Below, piece by piece: positions 40,275 through 48,819 of a DNA stretch of 64,000 nt; within the stretch, counting starts at the first letter, position 1, and each line of letters starts with the position of its first letter. Source of the DNA: Rhodobacteraceae bacterium bin131. Its GTDB lineage: Bacteria; Pseudomonadota; Alphaproteobacteria; Rhodobacterales; Rhodobacteraceae. Below the pieces are notes generated by a model that was not told the origin of the DNA, did no database searches, and saw nothing but the letters and a program-made list of their open reading frames with translations. Made by a program: the position numbers and the translations under genes. The stretch is from NCBI GenBank assembly GCA_002239085.1, contig MPNP01000003.1:27501-91500 (forward strand). Reading direction: 5' to 3'.

Positions 40275-40307
40275 TTGACTTTTATAATTGAGCATGTAAA
40301 GATACAT
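40275..40307 (+). promoter_or_regulatory. Candidate promoter/operator of the tctC operon
   Basis: TTGACT (40275-40280), then ATGTA-AAGA-TACAT inverted repeat (40294-40307) overlapping the expected -10 region. Confidence 0.4.
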
Positions 40308-40456
40308 ACATCTAGACCATTAAGGCATTTCTAAGTGATCTTGAAGCAAGGTTGTCTGGAAAAATTGGCCTTTAAACTGGGGTTAATGAAACAGTTTCAA
40401 ATTTTTTCAAATGGTATGGAAGTAATTTGAGGCGTTTAAAGAATGGAGAGTAAACT

Positions 40457-41425
40457 ATGAATCTTATCAAATTTGCCGTTTCGAGTATTGCGGTTTTGTG
40501 GTTGAGCATGGGGGTCGCATTAGCAGAATGGCCAGAAAAACCAATCACCTATGTTGTTAGTTTTGGGGCCGGTGGAAACGCAGACATTGTCGCACGAATG
40601 AATGCCGAAGTTCTTTCAAAGGAATTGGGTGTTCCAGTCAACGTTATTAACAAGCCAGGCGGAGCGCATATCCCAGCAACTATGTCTGTGGCTGAAGCCC
40701 CTGCCGATGGTTATACTTTATTCAACTGGTCACCACCATCTTTCATGATTGTACCACTAACGCGTGAGACACCTTATACTCCGCTTGAGGATTTTATTCC
40801 GCTTTTTGCAGGAATATCGGCCTCAAATGCACTTTATGTACGTGGAGATAGCCCTTACAATACATTTGAAGAGTTCCTTGAGGGAGCTAGGGAAAATAAG
40901 CTTACCATTGGCGTAAACAATCTAGGCGCACCCCCCAACTTGTCAGCAGTCCAATTAGCAAATGAGTTTGGGTTGGAATTCAAGACATTGGCATTAAAAA
41001 CTGTTCCTGCTACGATGGCAGGCTTGATCGGTGGTCAAGTAGATGTGGCCGTTGGTCAAGTTGCTTCAATTCACGCCTACCAAGATGGCGAGGTACGCCC
41101 CTTGATTATCCTTGATAATGGACGTCAGCCTTATATGGAGAAAGACTTGCCAGGTGTACGTACTGTGGGTGAAGCCTTCCCAGGTAAAGAGGCCGGTGTC
41201 TGGGTCCATGGTGGTTTGGCTGTTAAGGCTGGTACACCACAAGAGATAGTTGACAAGCTGTTAGAAGCATCCAAGCCCATGGGTGAAGAAGAGTTTATCT
41301 CTCAGGTTCCCAAATCTGTCGGTTACAACTGGGTGCATGGAGTAGATGAAACAACAGCCTTAATCCAGGCGGGGATTGACCTTTATTCCCCAATCCTAGA
41401 TGGTCTTGGCCTTCTCCACAAATAA
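40457..41425 (+). CDS. tctC: Tripartite tricarboxylate transporter (TTT) substrate-binding protein
   Basis: Signal peptide then EWPEKPITYVVSFGAGGNADIVARMNAEVLSKELGVPVNVINKPGG. Confidence 0.93.
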   Translation: MNLIKFAVSSIAVLWLSMGVALAEWPEKPITYVVSFGAGGNADIVARMNAEVLSKELGVPVNVINKPGGAHIPATMSVAEAPADGYTLFNWSPPSFMIVPLTRETPYTPLEDFIPLFAGISASNALYVRGDSPYNTFEEFLEGARENKLTIGVNNLGAPPNLSAVQLANEFGLEFKTLALKTVPATMAGLIGGQVDVAVGQVASIHAYQDGEVRPLIILDNGRQPYMEKDLPGVRTVGEAFPGKEAGVWVHGGLAVKAGTPQEIVDKLLEASKPMGEEEFISQVPKSVGYNWVHGVDETTALIQAGIDLYSPILDGLGLLHK

Positions 41426-41442
41426 CTTGTGGTATGATCTTG

Positions 41443-41475
41443 GACACCGTACAATATGGGAGCATGTACGGTGTC
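41443..41475 (+). terminator. Intercistronic stem-loop after tctC
   Basis: Perfect 11-bp arms GACACCGTACA / TGTACGGTGTC, 11-nt loop, no T-tract. Confidence 0.75.
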
Positions 41476-41496
41476 TATGATTTGAGGTAGTAATTC

Positions 41497-41958
41497 ATGT
41501 TCATCCAACGAATTGCCAACACTGTATTTGCGGTTTTGGTTATTCTGGTAAGTTCCTATTTCGCTTGGGTTGCTGAAGGGTTTGAAGCGACAGGTTTGTT
41601 GGCGAGCTCAGGCTTACCGTCAAAATTTTTTCCACAGTTGATGCTAGGCGCCATGGTTGCCTGTGCAATCATCGTCTGTTACCTATATGGGGTAAAGGGC
41701 GAAGCAGGTGGTGATACTGGCGAGACTGTGTTCGGCAATAAAGGGGATGCACGTCGTGGGATATTGATGCTGGCTGTCTCAGTTGCATGTTATCTCACCT
41801 GGCGTAGCTTTGGTTTTATTCCCATGGCTTTACTGCTCGGGCCATTATCTTTGTTGGCTATGGGGATCAAACAACCTTTGATCTATGCAACCGTTTGGGT
41901 GCTCACTGGATGTATCTATATTGTCTTTACCTACCTACTTGGGATACAGTTGGTATAA
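41497..41958 (+). CDS. tctB: TTT transporter small permease
   Basis: ~153-aa four-TM protein between tctC and tctA. Confidence 0.85.
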   Translation: MFIQRIANTVFAVLVILVSSYFAWVAEGFEATGLLASSGLPSKFFPQLMLGAMVACAIIVCYLYGVKGEAGGDTGETVFGNKGDARRGILMLAVSVACYLTWRSFGFIPMALLLGPLSLLAMGIKQPLIYATVWVLTGCIYIVFTYLLGIQLV

Positions 41959-41965
41959 TCTTATA

Positions 41966-43462
41966 ATGATAGAACCAAACGCACTCGCGATTGCAATTGG
42001 CCTATTGGCTGACCCCTTTACCATCACTTTGTTGATAGTGGGTATTATTCTTGGGATAATCATTGGTATCTTGCCTGGCTTGGGGCCACCTATTGCGATC
42101 GCATTGGCACTCCCATTTACCTTTTATATGGAAACGGTTCCTTCAATGATTCTATTGCTGGGGATTTATTCAGCCGCAATTTACGGAGGGTCAATCTCTG
42201 CAATCGCCGTCGGCATTCCTGGAACTGGAGCAGCAATAGCGACCGTTCAAGACGGGCATAAGATGTTTAAGGATGGTAGGGGAGGTGAGGCGCTTGGTTT
42301 TTCTCTGACCGGTTCAATTATCGGAGGACTATTCAGCGTCGTCTGTTTGGTTGTGATTTCACCTTTATTAGCAAGTCTTGCGGTCAAGTTCGGCCCACGT
42401 GAATACCTAGCTATCAGTGTCTTTGGCCTCATTGTTGTGGTTCGTGTGGCGGGCAAGAGCCTGTCAAAAGGACTTCTTATGGGCACAATGGGTATTTTCC
42501 TAACCACTTGGGGGCTGGATGAGTTAAATGGTACAGAGAGGTTCACATTTGGTACATACCATCTTTATGAGGGTCTCCCACTCGTCCCTTTTCTGGTTGG
42601 TCTATTCGCTGTATCAGAAGTGTTGATTGGGTCAGAGCGGGCTTTGCAGAGGACCAAATTCAATATGGACAGTTTGAAGGTTAAACTACCTAGTTTAAAA
42701 ACTTTATCCGGTTTGAAAGATGTGATACTGCGTTCCTCAATTATTGGAACAATCATTGGAATTATTCCAGGTGAGGGAGCGGCTGTAGGTGCCTTTTTTG
42801 CCTATTCAGAGGCCAAACGACGCTCAAAGACGCCTGAGGCATATGGTACCGGGATTCCAGAGGGAATTGTTGCCCCCGAGACGGCTAATAATGCAACTGT
42901 TGGTGGAGCCTTAGTACCTACATTGACTCTTGGTGTGCCAGGAAGTCCTGCGGCTGCAGTATTGCTTGGTGCTTTGCTGATCCAAGGTCTTACCCCAGGG
43001 CCAAAGCTCTTTAGTGACCGTCCTGATTTGATGTATGCGATTTTTATTGGTTTGTTCGTGATCAACATTCTTATGATGTTTATTGGTCTGGTAGCGATCC
43101 GTTTTGCTGCACGGCTGATCATGGTACCGACATCGGTTATTGTACCGACGGTATTGTTGTTGAGTTTTGTTGGGATTTACTCAGTCTCGTATTCATTCTT
43201 CAATGTAGGTGTGCTTTTGGGTGCTGGTATTCTTGGTTACGTGGTTCGTAAACTCGGTTATTCCATAGCACCTTTGTCCATTGGCTTTGTTTTGGGTCCC
43301 ATCCTCGAGAATTCCTTGCGCCAATCCCTGACCATCGCAGATGGATCAATTGTCGAGTTCTTCAATACACCCATTGGTCTGACGATTTACGCAGCACTAG
43401 CGTTGACTATCTTATTGGGGCCAATTACTTCGCGGCTTAGGGGAAGATCAGCCAAAGCATGA
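41966..43462 (+). CDS. tctA: TTT transporter large permease
   Basis: GIILGIIIGILPGLGPPIAIALALPFTFYMETVPSMILLLGIYSAAIYGGSISAIAVGIPGTGAAIAT; second IGIIPGEGAAVGAFFAYSEAKRRSK. Confidence 0.95.
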   Translation: MIEPNALAIAIGLLADPFTITLLIVGIILGIIIGILPGLGPPIAIALALPFTFYMETVPSMILLLGIYSAAIYGGSISAIAVGIPGTGAAIATVQDGHKMFKDGRGGEALGFSLTGSIIGGLFSVVCLVVISPLLASLAVKFGPREYLAISVFGLIVVVRVAGKSLSKGLLMGTMGIFLTTWGLDELNGTERFTFGTYHLYEGLPLVPFLVGLFAVSEVLIGSERALQRTKFNMDSLKVKLPSLKTLSGLKDVILRSSIIGTIIGIIPGEGAAVGAFFAYSEAKRRSKTPEAYGTGIPEGIVAPETANNATVGGALVPTLTLGVPGSPAAAVLLGALLIQGLTPGPKLFSDRPDLMYAIFIGLFVINILMMFIGLVAIRFAARLIMVPTSVIVPTVLLLSFVGIYSVSYSFFNVGVLLGAGILGYVVRKLGYSIAPLSIGFVLGPILENSLRQSLTIADGSIVEFFNTPIGLTIYAALALTILLGPITSRLRGRSAKA

Positions 43463-44952
43463 CCCATCAACCGAACATATTAATTATCTATGCCGACCAG
43501 ATGCGGTATGATGCTATGGGTTGTGCCGGTAATTCTGTGATTAAGACTGCTAATATCGACAGATTATCAATGGAAGGTGTGCATTTTAGCCAAGCCTATA
43601 CGAGTTATCCGCTTTGTTGCCCATTTCGAGCTTCGGTTCTGACTGGTAAATATGCACAAGGCCACGGGATGATTCAAAATCATTTTCCATTGCGCAACGA
43701 TCAAGGGTTCCTGGCCGAGTATATGCGCGATGCTGGCTATCGCACCGGATATATCGGCAAATGGCACTTGGAAGGTGGACCCAAACCAGGTTTTGTCCCG
43801 CCTGACCGGCGCTTTGGCTTTGATCATTTCATCGGATTTAACCGCGGACACTATTACAGGTCCTCGATTTATTTTGATAATGAAGGCCAAGCTTATCACT
43901 CAGAAAGATATGAGCCAGATTATCAAACTGACCAACTGATGGAATTTATTGATACCTCGGTCAAGGCTGGAGATAACAAGCCATTCTTAGGTTATATCAG
44001 TTATGGCCCTCCGCATTTTCCCATGGATATGCCGGATTATCTCCGCCAGATTTACGACCCAGACAAGATTCCTCTCCCACCCGGTGTGCCGGACCCAGAT
44101 TTACAGTCGAAGGTACAAAAACACCGCAACGAAGTCCTTTGCTTTGGCGACAAACGGTCTGGGCACAAGAGTCATGCGTCGCATGAAACCAAAGAGGTTG
44201 GAGAGGTTGAGACTGAAGCCGAAATTCGTGAGTTTATCGCTGAGTATTACGGTATGATTCATAATATTGATTGGAACGTTGGCCGTATCCTCAACCAACT
44301 TGATGCACTTGGGGTGACCAATGATACGGTGGTGATCTTTATGTCCGACCATGGCGATATGTGTGGACAACACGGGTCTTTTTGTGGAATCAAGAATCAA
44401 GCATACCGTGCGTCTATGCATGTACCATTGATCGTGCGTTACCCAGAACGATTCCAGCCAAAACGGACCGAAGCGATGGTTGATGTCGGGGTCGATATGA
44501 TGGCCACTCTCTTTGATCTTGTGGGGATAGAAATGCCAGGTGGACGTGATAGCCAATCCTATCTGTCGGCACTTGACGGTACAAGCGAAACAGCACGTGA
44601 TTCCATATGGTACCAAGTATTCACTCAAACTGGAGGAAACCCGCATGAATTTGCCCCATTTGCTGAACGTGGAATCCGTACCAAAGACTGGCTCTATATG
44701 CGACGCAAGAACCACCGTGCCATGCTTTTCGATCAGCGCAATGATCGAAACGAATTAAATAATCTGGTTGATGATCCCACTTATGCTCAATTAATGGATG
44801 AGTTTGATGTGAAATTAGATATACATATGAAAACCACTGGAGATGATTGGGATATGGCCGCCGACTTTCCTCCACCAGATTGGGTGACCCATGCACAGGC
44901 TGAAGAGTATCTTCAAAAGGTGCTCCTGCCAAAATCCAAAAACGTACCATGA
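43459..44952 (+). CDS. Cys-type sulfatase (alkaline phosphatase superfamily), no signal peptide
   Basis: FGly motif CCPFRASVLTGK (CxPxR); PNILIIYADQMRYDAMGCAGN; IFMSDHGDMCGQHG. Confidence 0.94.
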   Translation: MTHQPNILIIYADQMRYDAMGCAGNSVIKTANIDRLSMEGVHFSQAYTSYPLCCPFRASVLTGKYAQGHGMIQNHFPLRNDQGFLAEYMRDAGYRTGYIGKWHLEGGPKPGFVPPDRRFGFDHFIGFNRGHYYRSSIYFDNEGQAYHSERYEPDYQTDQLMEFIDTSVKAGDNKPFLGYISYGPPHFPMDMPDYLRQIYDPDKIPLPPGVPDPDLQSKVQKHRNEVLCFGDKRSGHKSHASHETKEVGEVETEAEIREFIAEYYGMIHNIDWNVGRILNQLDALGVTNDTVVIFMSDHGDMCGQHGSFCGIKNQAYRASMHVPLIVRYPERFQPKRTEAMVDVGVDMMATLFDLVGIEMPGGRDSQSYLSALDGTSETARDSIWYQVFTQTGGNPHEFAPFAERGIRTKDWLYMRRKNHRAMLFDQRNDRNELNNLVDDPTYAQLMDEFDVKLDIHMKTTGDDWDMAADFPPPDWVTHAQAEEYLQKVLLPKSKNVP

Positions 44953-44959
44953 GTGAATT

Positions 44960-45931
44960 ATGCTGCTGAAAGGCGTTCGCAGTTTTGACCCTGCACCATT
45001 TGACGAGATAAGTTATGATCTATGCCGGCGTCGTAAAAATGTGGTGATCATAAGTGCGGACCTCAGTAAATATTGCCAAGTATTTCGAGTGAAAAACGAG
45101 TTACCAGAGCAGCATCTTGATGTGGGCATGGCCGAGCAAAATTTGCTGTCAGTAGCAGCTGGAGTAGCTAGGTCAGGATTGATTCCGGTGGCAACCTGTT
45201 TTGCTTGTTACATTACCCGGCGAGCTTATGATCAGATGATGATCTGCATGGGTACCGGATCGGGACCGGGAACAAATCGAGCGGAAGGGCCAACCAATAT
45301 CGCTATTGGCTTTACCCCTGGCATCGCCAACCCAGCTCGAATCCATCATCAAGCCGCTGAGGACCTAGGCATGGTGCGTGCGATTCCCAATGCAACCGTG
45401 ATTGATCCCATGGATCCAACGGATTTTCGTGCAGCCCTTAACACCGTTGTCGATCTGCCAGGACTGACCTATATCCGTGGTCATCGCGGTGATACACCGC
45501 TTTTGCTTGACAGCAAGAAATTTAACTTTGAGATTGGAAAAACCTACCCATTGAAGCGAGGTAAGGGGCTCGGGATAATCGCGACAGGTCTTGGCACCCA
45601 ATGGGCGCTTGAGGCTTCTGCTCTACTGAGCGAACGAGGAGTCGACCACTCCCTCCTTCATGTGCCGACAATCAAGCCTGTAAATGAAGATGAGATTGCA
45701 GATTTTTCTTTTGCCCACGACCAAATTGTAACGGTGGAAAATCATCAGATTGTCACTGGGCTTGGATCATTGGTGGCAGAAATTATCTCTGACATTGGAG
45801 GAGGGCCGCCAGTAAAACGTTTTGGCCTACCCAATCGATGGGCACCAGGTGGATCTCTGGCTTATATCCGTGCGCAACTCGGCCTTGATGCCCAGACACT
45901 TGCCAATGATATTGCGGAGAATGTACGGTGA
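44960..45931 (+). CDS. Split transketolase, C-terminal half, pair 2
   Basis: LDVGMAEQNLLSVAAGVARSGLIPVATCFACYITRRAYDQM; C-terminal transketolase domain. Confidence 0.91.
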   Translation: MLLKGVRSFDPAPFDEISYDLCRRRKNVVIISADLSKYCQVFRVKNELPEQHLDVGMAEQNLLSVAAGVARSGLIPVATCFACYITRRAYDQMMICMGTGSGPGTNRAEGPTNIAIGFTPGIANPARIHHQAAEDLGMVRAIPNATVIDPMDPTDFRAALNTVVDLPGLTYIRGHRGDTPLLLDSKKFNFEIGKTYPLKRGKGLGIIATGLGTQWALEASALLSERGVDHSLLHVPTIKPVNEDEIADFSFAHDQIVTVENHQIVTGLGSLVAEIISDIGGGPPVKRFGLPNRWAPGGSLAYIRAQLGLDAQTLANDIAENVR

Positions 45932-46773
45932 GAAGCAACCACTGTATACTGGAATTGGAAATCATTGCTGCTAGGATCCGACGCAATGTACTCGAGATTT
46001 GTCGCCAGCGTGGCGGGTATGCAGCGCAAGGGGTGGCCCTCGCAGACATCGCGGCGTGCCTTTATTTTGATGAGTTGCGTCCAGATAATGAGGGCTGGTA
46101 TTATGACCGGTTTGTTTTGTCGAACGGACATGACGCGATCATGACATACAGTGCCTTGGCAGAAACTGGTCACTACACAATGGACGAATTGCGGACCTAC
46201 AATGCAGATGGAACAAAAGTGGATCAAAGTCCGATTGAAGGTCAGTTAGGGTTTGAGATTACAGCAGGTTCCCTAGGTCAAGGTCCAAGCCAAGCCGCAG
46301 GGTTGGCTTGGGGTTTACGCCAACTAGGATCAGACCAGCGAATCTATTGCCTCTTTTCCGATGGCGAGCTGCAAGAGGGTAATGTCTGGGAAGGAGCGAT
46401 GTTCGCTGCCCACCAAAAGCTTGATAATCTTTGCTTTATCGTCGACAATAACGATATGCAAGCTTCGGGTCATCCTGGTGATGTGATGAGGGTTGAACCA
46501 GTACACGACAAGTTTACTGCCTTTGGTTTTCAAGTTCGCCGGATTAGTGTTATGGATATATCGGAATTACTTAACGCGTTTGAAGAGGCACGAAATACTA
46601 AGGGCAAGCCCTTTGTCGTGGTCTGTGACACCCGTCTGTGGGATGGGATTGATTGCCTGCAAAAAGTGCTACCAATGGCACATTATACTGCCAAAAATGC
46701 CGTCGATTGGGATAAAGGGTTGGACGAGGTCAATGAGACATTGATTAGATTGAAGGCAGAACTGAATGGTTGA
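45928..46773 (+). CDS. Split transketolase, N-terminal (TPP-binding) half, pair 2
   Basis: GSLGQGPSQAAGLAWGLRQLGSDQRIYCLFSDGELQEGNVWEGAMFAAHQKLDNLCFIVDNND. Confidence 0.91.
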   Translation: MRSNHCILELEIIAARIRRNVLEICRQRGGYAAQGVALADIAACLYFDELRPDNEGWYYDRFVLSNGHDAIMTYSALAETGHYTMDELRTYNADGTKVDQSPIEGQLGFEITAGSLGQGPSQAAGLAWGLRQLGSDQRIYCLFSDGELQEGNVWEGAMFAAHQKLDNLCFIVDNNDMQASGHPGDVMRVEPVHDKFTAFGFQVRRISVMDISELLNAFEEARNTKGKPFVVVCDTRLWDGIDCLQKVLPMAHYTAKNAVDWDKGLDEVNETLIRLKAELNG

Positions 46774-47545
46774 TTTACCCCTGAGCGGCAAGGTCGCAGT
46801 TATTACCGGGGCAGGGCGAGGTATCGGGAAAGCGATTGCCCTGCGTTTTGCCAAAGAAGGTGCAGATGTCGCGCTCTGTGCGCGTTCGCAAAACGAGCTA
46901 AGCGAGGTAAGCTCGATTATTAGTCGGTTCGGTAGTGCCTGTTTTACCTTACCGATTGATATGGCCAACCCTGCCCAGGTCAAGAGCTTTTGTGATCAAA
47001 TTAGTCATGAATTCGGTACAACGGACATAATTGTCAACAATGCCGGTGCCTATCTTGAGCGTGGAGCGTTTGAAGATTCTGACCCCGATCTATGGTGGAA
47101 AACCCTGGAAATCAATGTCCGTGGACCCTACCTGATTACCCGCCATTTGATTGCGAGAATGAATAAAGGAGGCAAGATAATCAACCTTTCCTCTGGCAAA
47201 GGCTATAGTGCAGGTGTAAATAGCAGTGCTTATCATGTCTCAAAGGCTGCATTGAATATGATGACCGAGAGTTTGGCCAATGAGCTTTGGTCCAGAGACA
47301 TAGATGTAAACACTTTGGTCCCTGGGCCTACAGCCACAGCGACTTTTGACAATGCTCCCCAAGGGCAAGAACGCTCACCGGAGGAAATTCTTGCCCAAGA
47401 CCGCAGTGCTTTACCCAAGGGACTTCCTGCATGGGAAAGAGTGAAACATCCTGATGAAGTGGCTGAATTTGCACTTTATCTTGCTACGCGTCCCGTAGGA
47501 GGGCCCACAGGTCAAATTTATTCGCTTGCCCGCCGTCCACTGTAG
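46766..47545 (+). CDS. SDR family oxidoreductase
   Basis: AVITGAGRGIGKAIALRFA; IIVNNAGAYLERG; YHVSKAALNMMTESLANEL. Confidence 0.93.
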   Translation: MVDLPLSGKVAVITGAGRGIGKAIALRFAKEGADVALCARSQNELSEVSSIISRFGSACFTLPIDMANPAQVKSFCDQISHEFGTTDIIVNNAGAYLERGAFEDSDPDLWWKTLEINVRGPYLITRHLIARMNKGGKIINLSSGKGYSAGVNSSAYHVSKAALNMMTESLANELWSRDIDVNTLVPGPTATATFDNAPQGQERSPEEILAQDRSALPKGLPAWERVKHPDEVAEFALYLATRPVGGPTGQIYSLARRPL

Positions 47546-47583
47546 ACTGTTCATGTGCATGTCTAAATAAACAAGCCTCAGAA

Positions 47584-48543
47584 ATGACAGTTCAACCCTC
47601 GCAAAAGCCAAACAGGAAAACCTGCTGTAGTCCCGCCCGTAACGAGAATGTGCATAATGCGAGTGTCCAATCAATCACAAAGAAAAAAACTCATGTGAAT
47701 TTTGCGACTGTCGAGGTGCCCGGTGGCATTGCCTTTTTGGGAACGAATAATCCACAGATTCCCGACGATGGCGAGAGACCATTGTGTAAAAAGCGAATAA
47801 AACCGTTTCGAATAGGTCAGACAGTTGTGACGAATCAAGAATTTCAGAAATTTGTCAATGAGACGGGATATGAAACCGACGCAGAGCGTTTTGGTTGGAG
47901 CTTTGTCTTTTGGTCTGAAGTTTCCAAACAGGTACCAGTTACCAAAGGTGTACATGGTGCCAGTTGGTGGCGACGTGTGGATGGGGCGACTTGGAAAGAC
48001 ATAAACGGCCCAGGAACAGAGGCTGAGGTTTGGTATCCGAATCATCCAGTTGTTCAAGTCTCGCACGCGGATGCCAAGGCCTATGCCAAGTGGGCAGGTG
48101 GGCGGTTGCCGAGTGAGTTGGAATGGGAACATGCTGCTCGTGCTGGTCAGGGGGATATTCGGTTTCCTTGGGGTGATACCGAACCCAATGATTCTAACAA
48201 TTTCCCTTGTAATATTTGGCAAGGTGAATTCCCGTTCTTAAACACAGGTGTAGATGGATGGAGAACAACCGCACCGGCAAAATCCTATCTACCGAACGCT
48301 TTTGGATTGTACAATATGATTGGCAATGTGTGGGAGTGGGCAGCTGATGCCTATAGAGTTAAATCACGAAAAAAACATGTACGCCGACAAATGAACCAGA
48401 TGCAGGGGTTTAAATTGCTTAAAGGGGGATCATTTATTTGTCATCGCAGCTATTGTTATAGATACCGGATAGCGGCTAGAACAGGTAATTCACCGGATAG
48501 TTCAGCAACCCATCAAGGGTTTCGGGTTGTGTGGGATAAGTGA
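47584..48543 (+). CDS. Formylglycine-generating enzyme (sulfatase-modifying factor)
   Basis: PGGIAFLGTNNPQIPDDGERP; GRLPSELEWEHAARAG; NVWEWAAD; catalytic Cys pair GGSFICHRSYCYRYRIAARTGNSPDSSATHQGFRVV as in SUMF1-type FGEs. Confidence 0.95.
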   Translation: MTVQPSQKPNRKTCCSPARNENVHNASVQSITKKKTHVNFATVEVPGGIAFLGTNNPQIPDDGERPLCKKRIKPFRIGQTVVTNQEFQKFVNETGYETDAERFGWSFVFWSEVSKQVPVTKGVHGASWWRRVDGATWKDINGPGTEAEVWYPNHPVVQVSHADAKAYAKWAGGRLPSELEWEHAARAGQGDIRFPWGDTEPNDSNNFPCNIWQGEFPFLNTGVDGWRTTAPAKSYLPNAFGLYNMIGNVWEWAADAYRVKSRKKHVRRQMNQMQGFKLLKGGSFICHRSYCYRYRIAARTGNSPDSSATHQGFRVVWDK

Positions 48544-48581
48544 TGCTATTTTGGCCCATAAGAGTGCCTCATTCACAAGGA

Positions 48582-48729
48582 TGATCCCAATGGCATCGTT
48601 CTATATCACGTCCTCTCAGTATCGGTTTCAGAATTTCCTCCGATTTTGATCTTCATCAATCAAACGGTCCCGAACAGATTTGTTAATGATAAACGCCTCA
48701 TTAAGTCCGGTAACAATTCCGGAGTAAAT
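48582..48729 (-). pseudogene. Relic of a Type IIG/Eco57I-TaqI-like adenine methylase-restriction enzyme (specificity region)
   Basis: Minus-strand translation IYSGIVTGLNEAFIINKSVRDRLIDED..(frameshift)..KSEEILKPILRGRDIERCHWD; recurrent motif of TaqI-like C-terminal specificity domains. Confidence 0.65.
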
Positions 48730-48819
48730 GGATGTATCATGTTCGGATTTTTACCTATCCATGGATTATAGAGTTAGTATCATGTAATATTTCGGAACAG
48801 GTTACGAATTCATAAACTT

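Noticed and set aside
34732-48543. Sulfoquinovose (sulfo-TK) degradation cluster
   Set aside because: Split transketolases are suggestive, but there is no SQ isomerase, SQase or sulfolactaldehyde enzyme, and a sulfate-ester sulfatase does not act on a C-S sulfonate.
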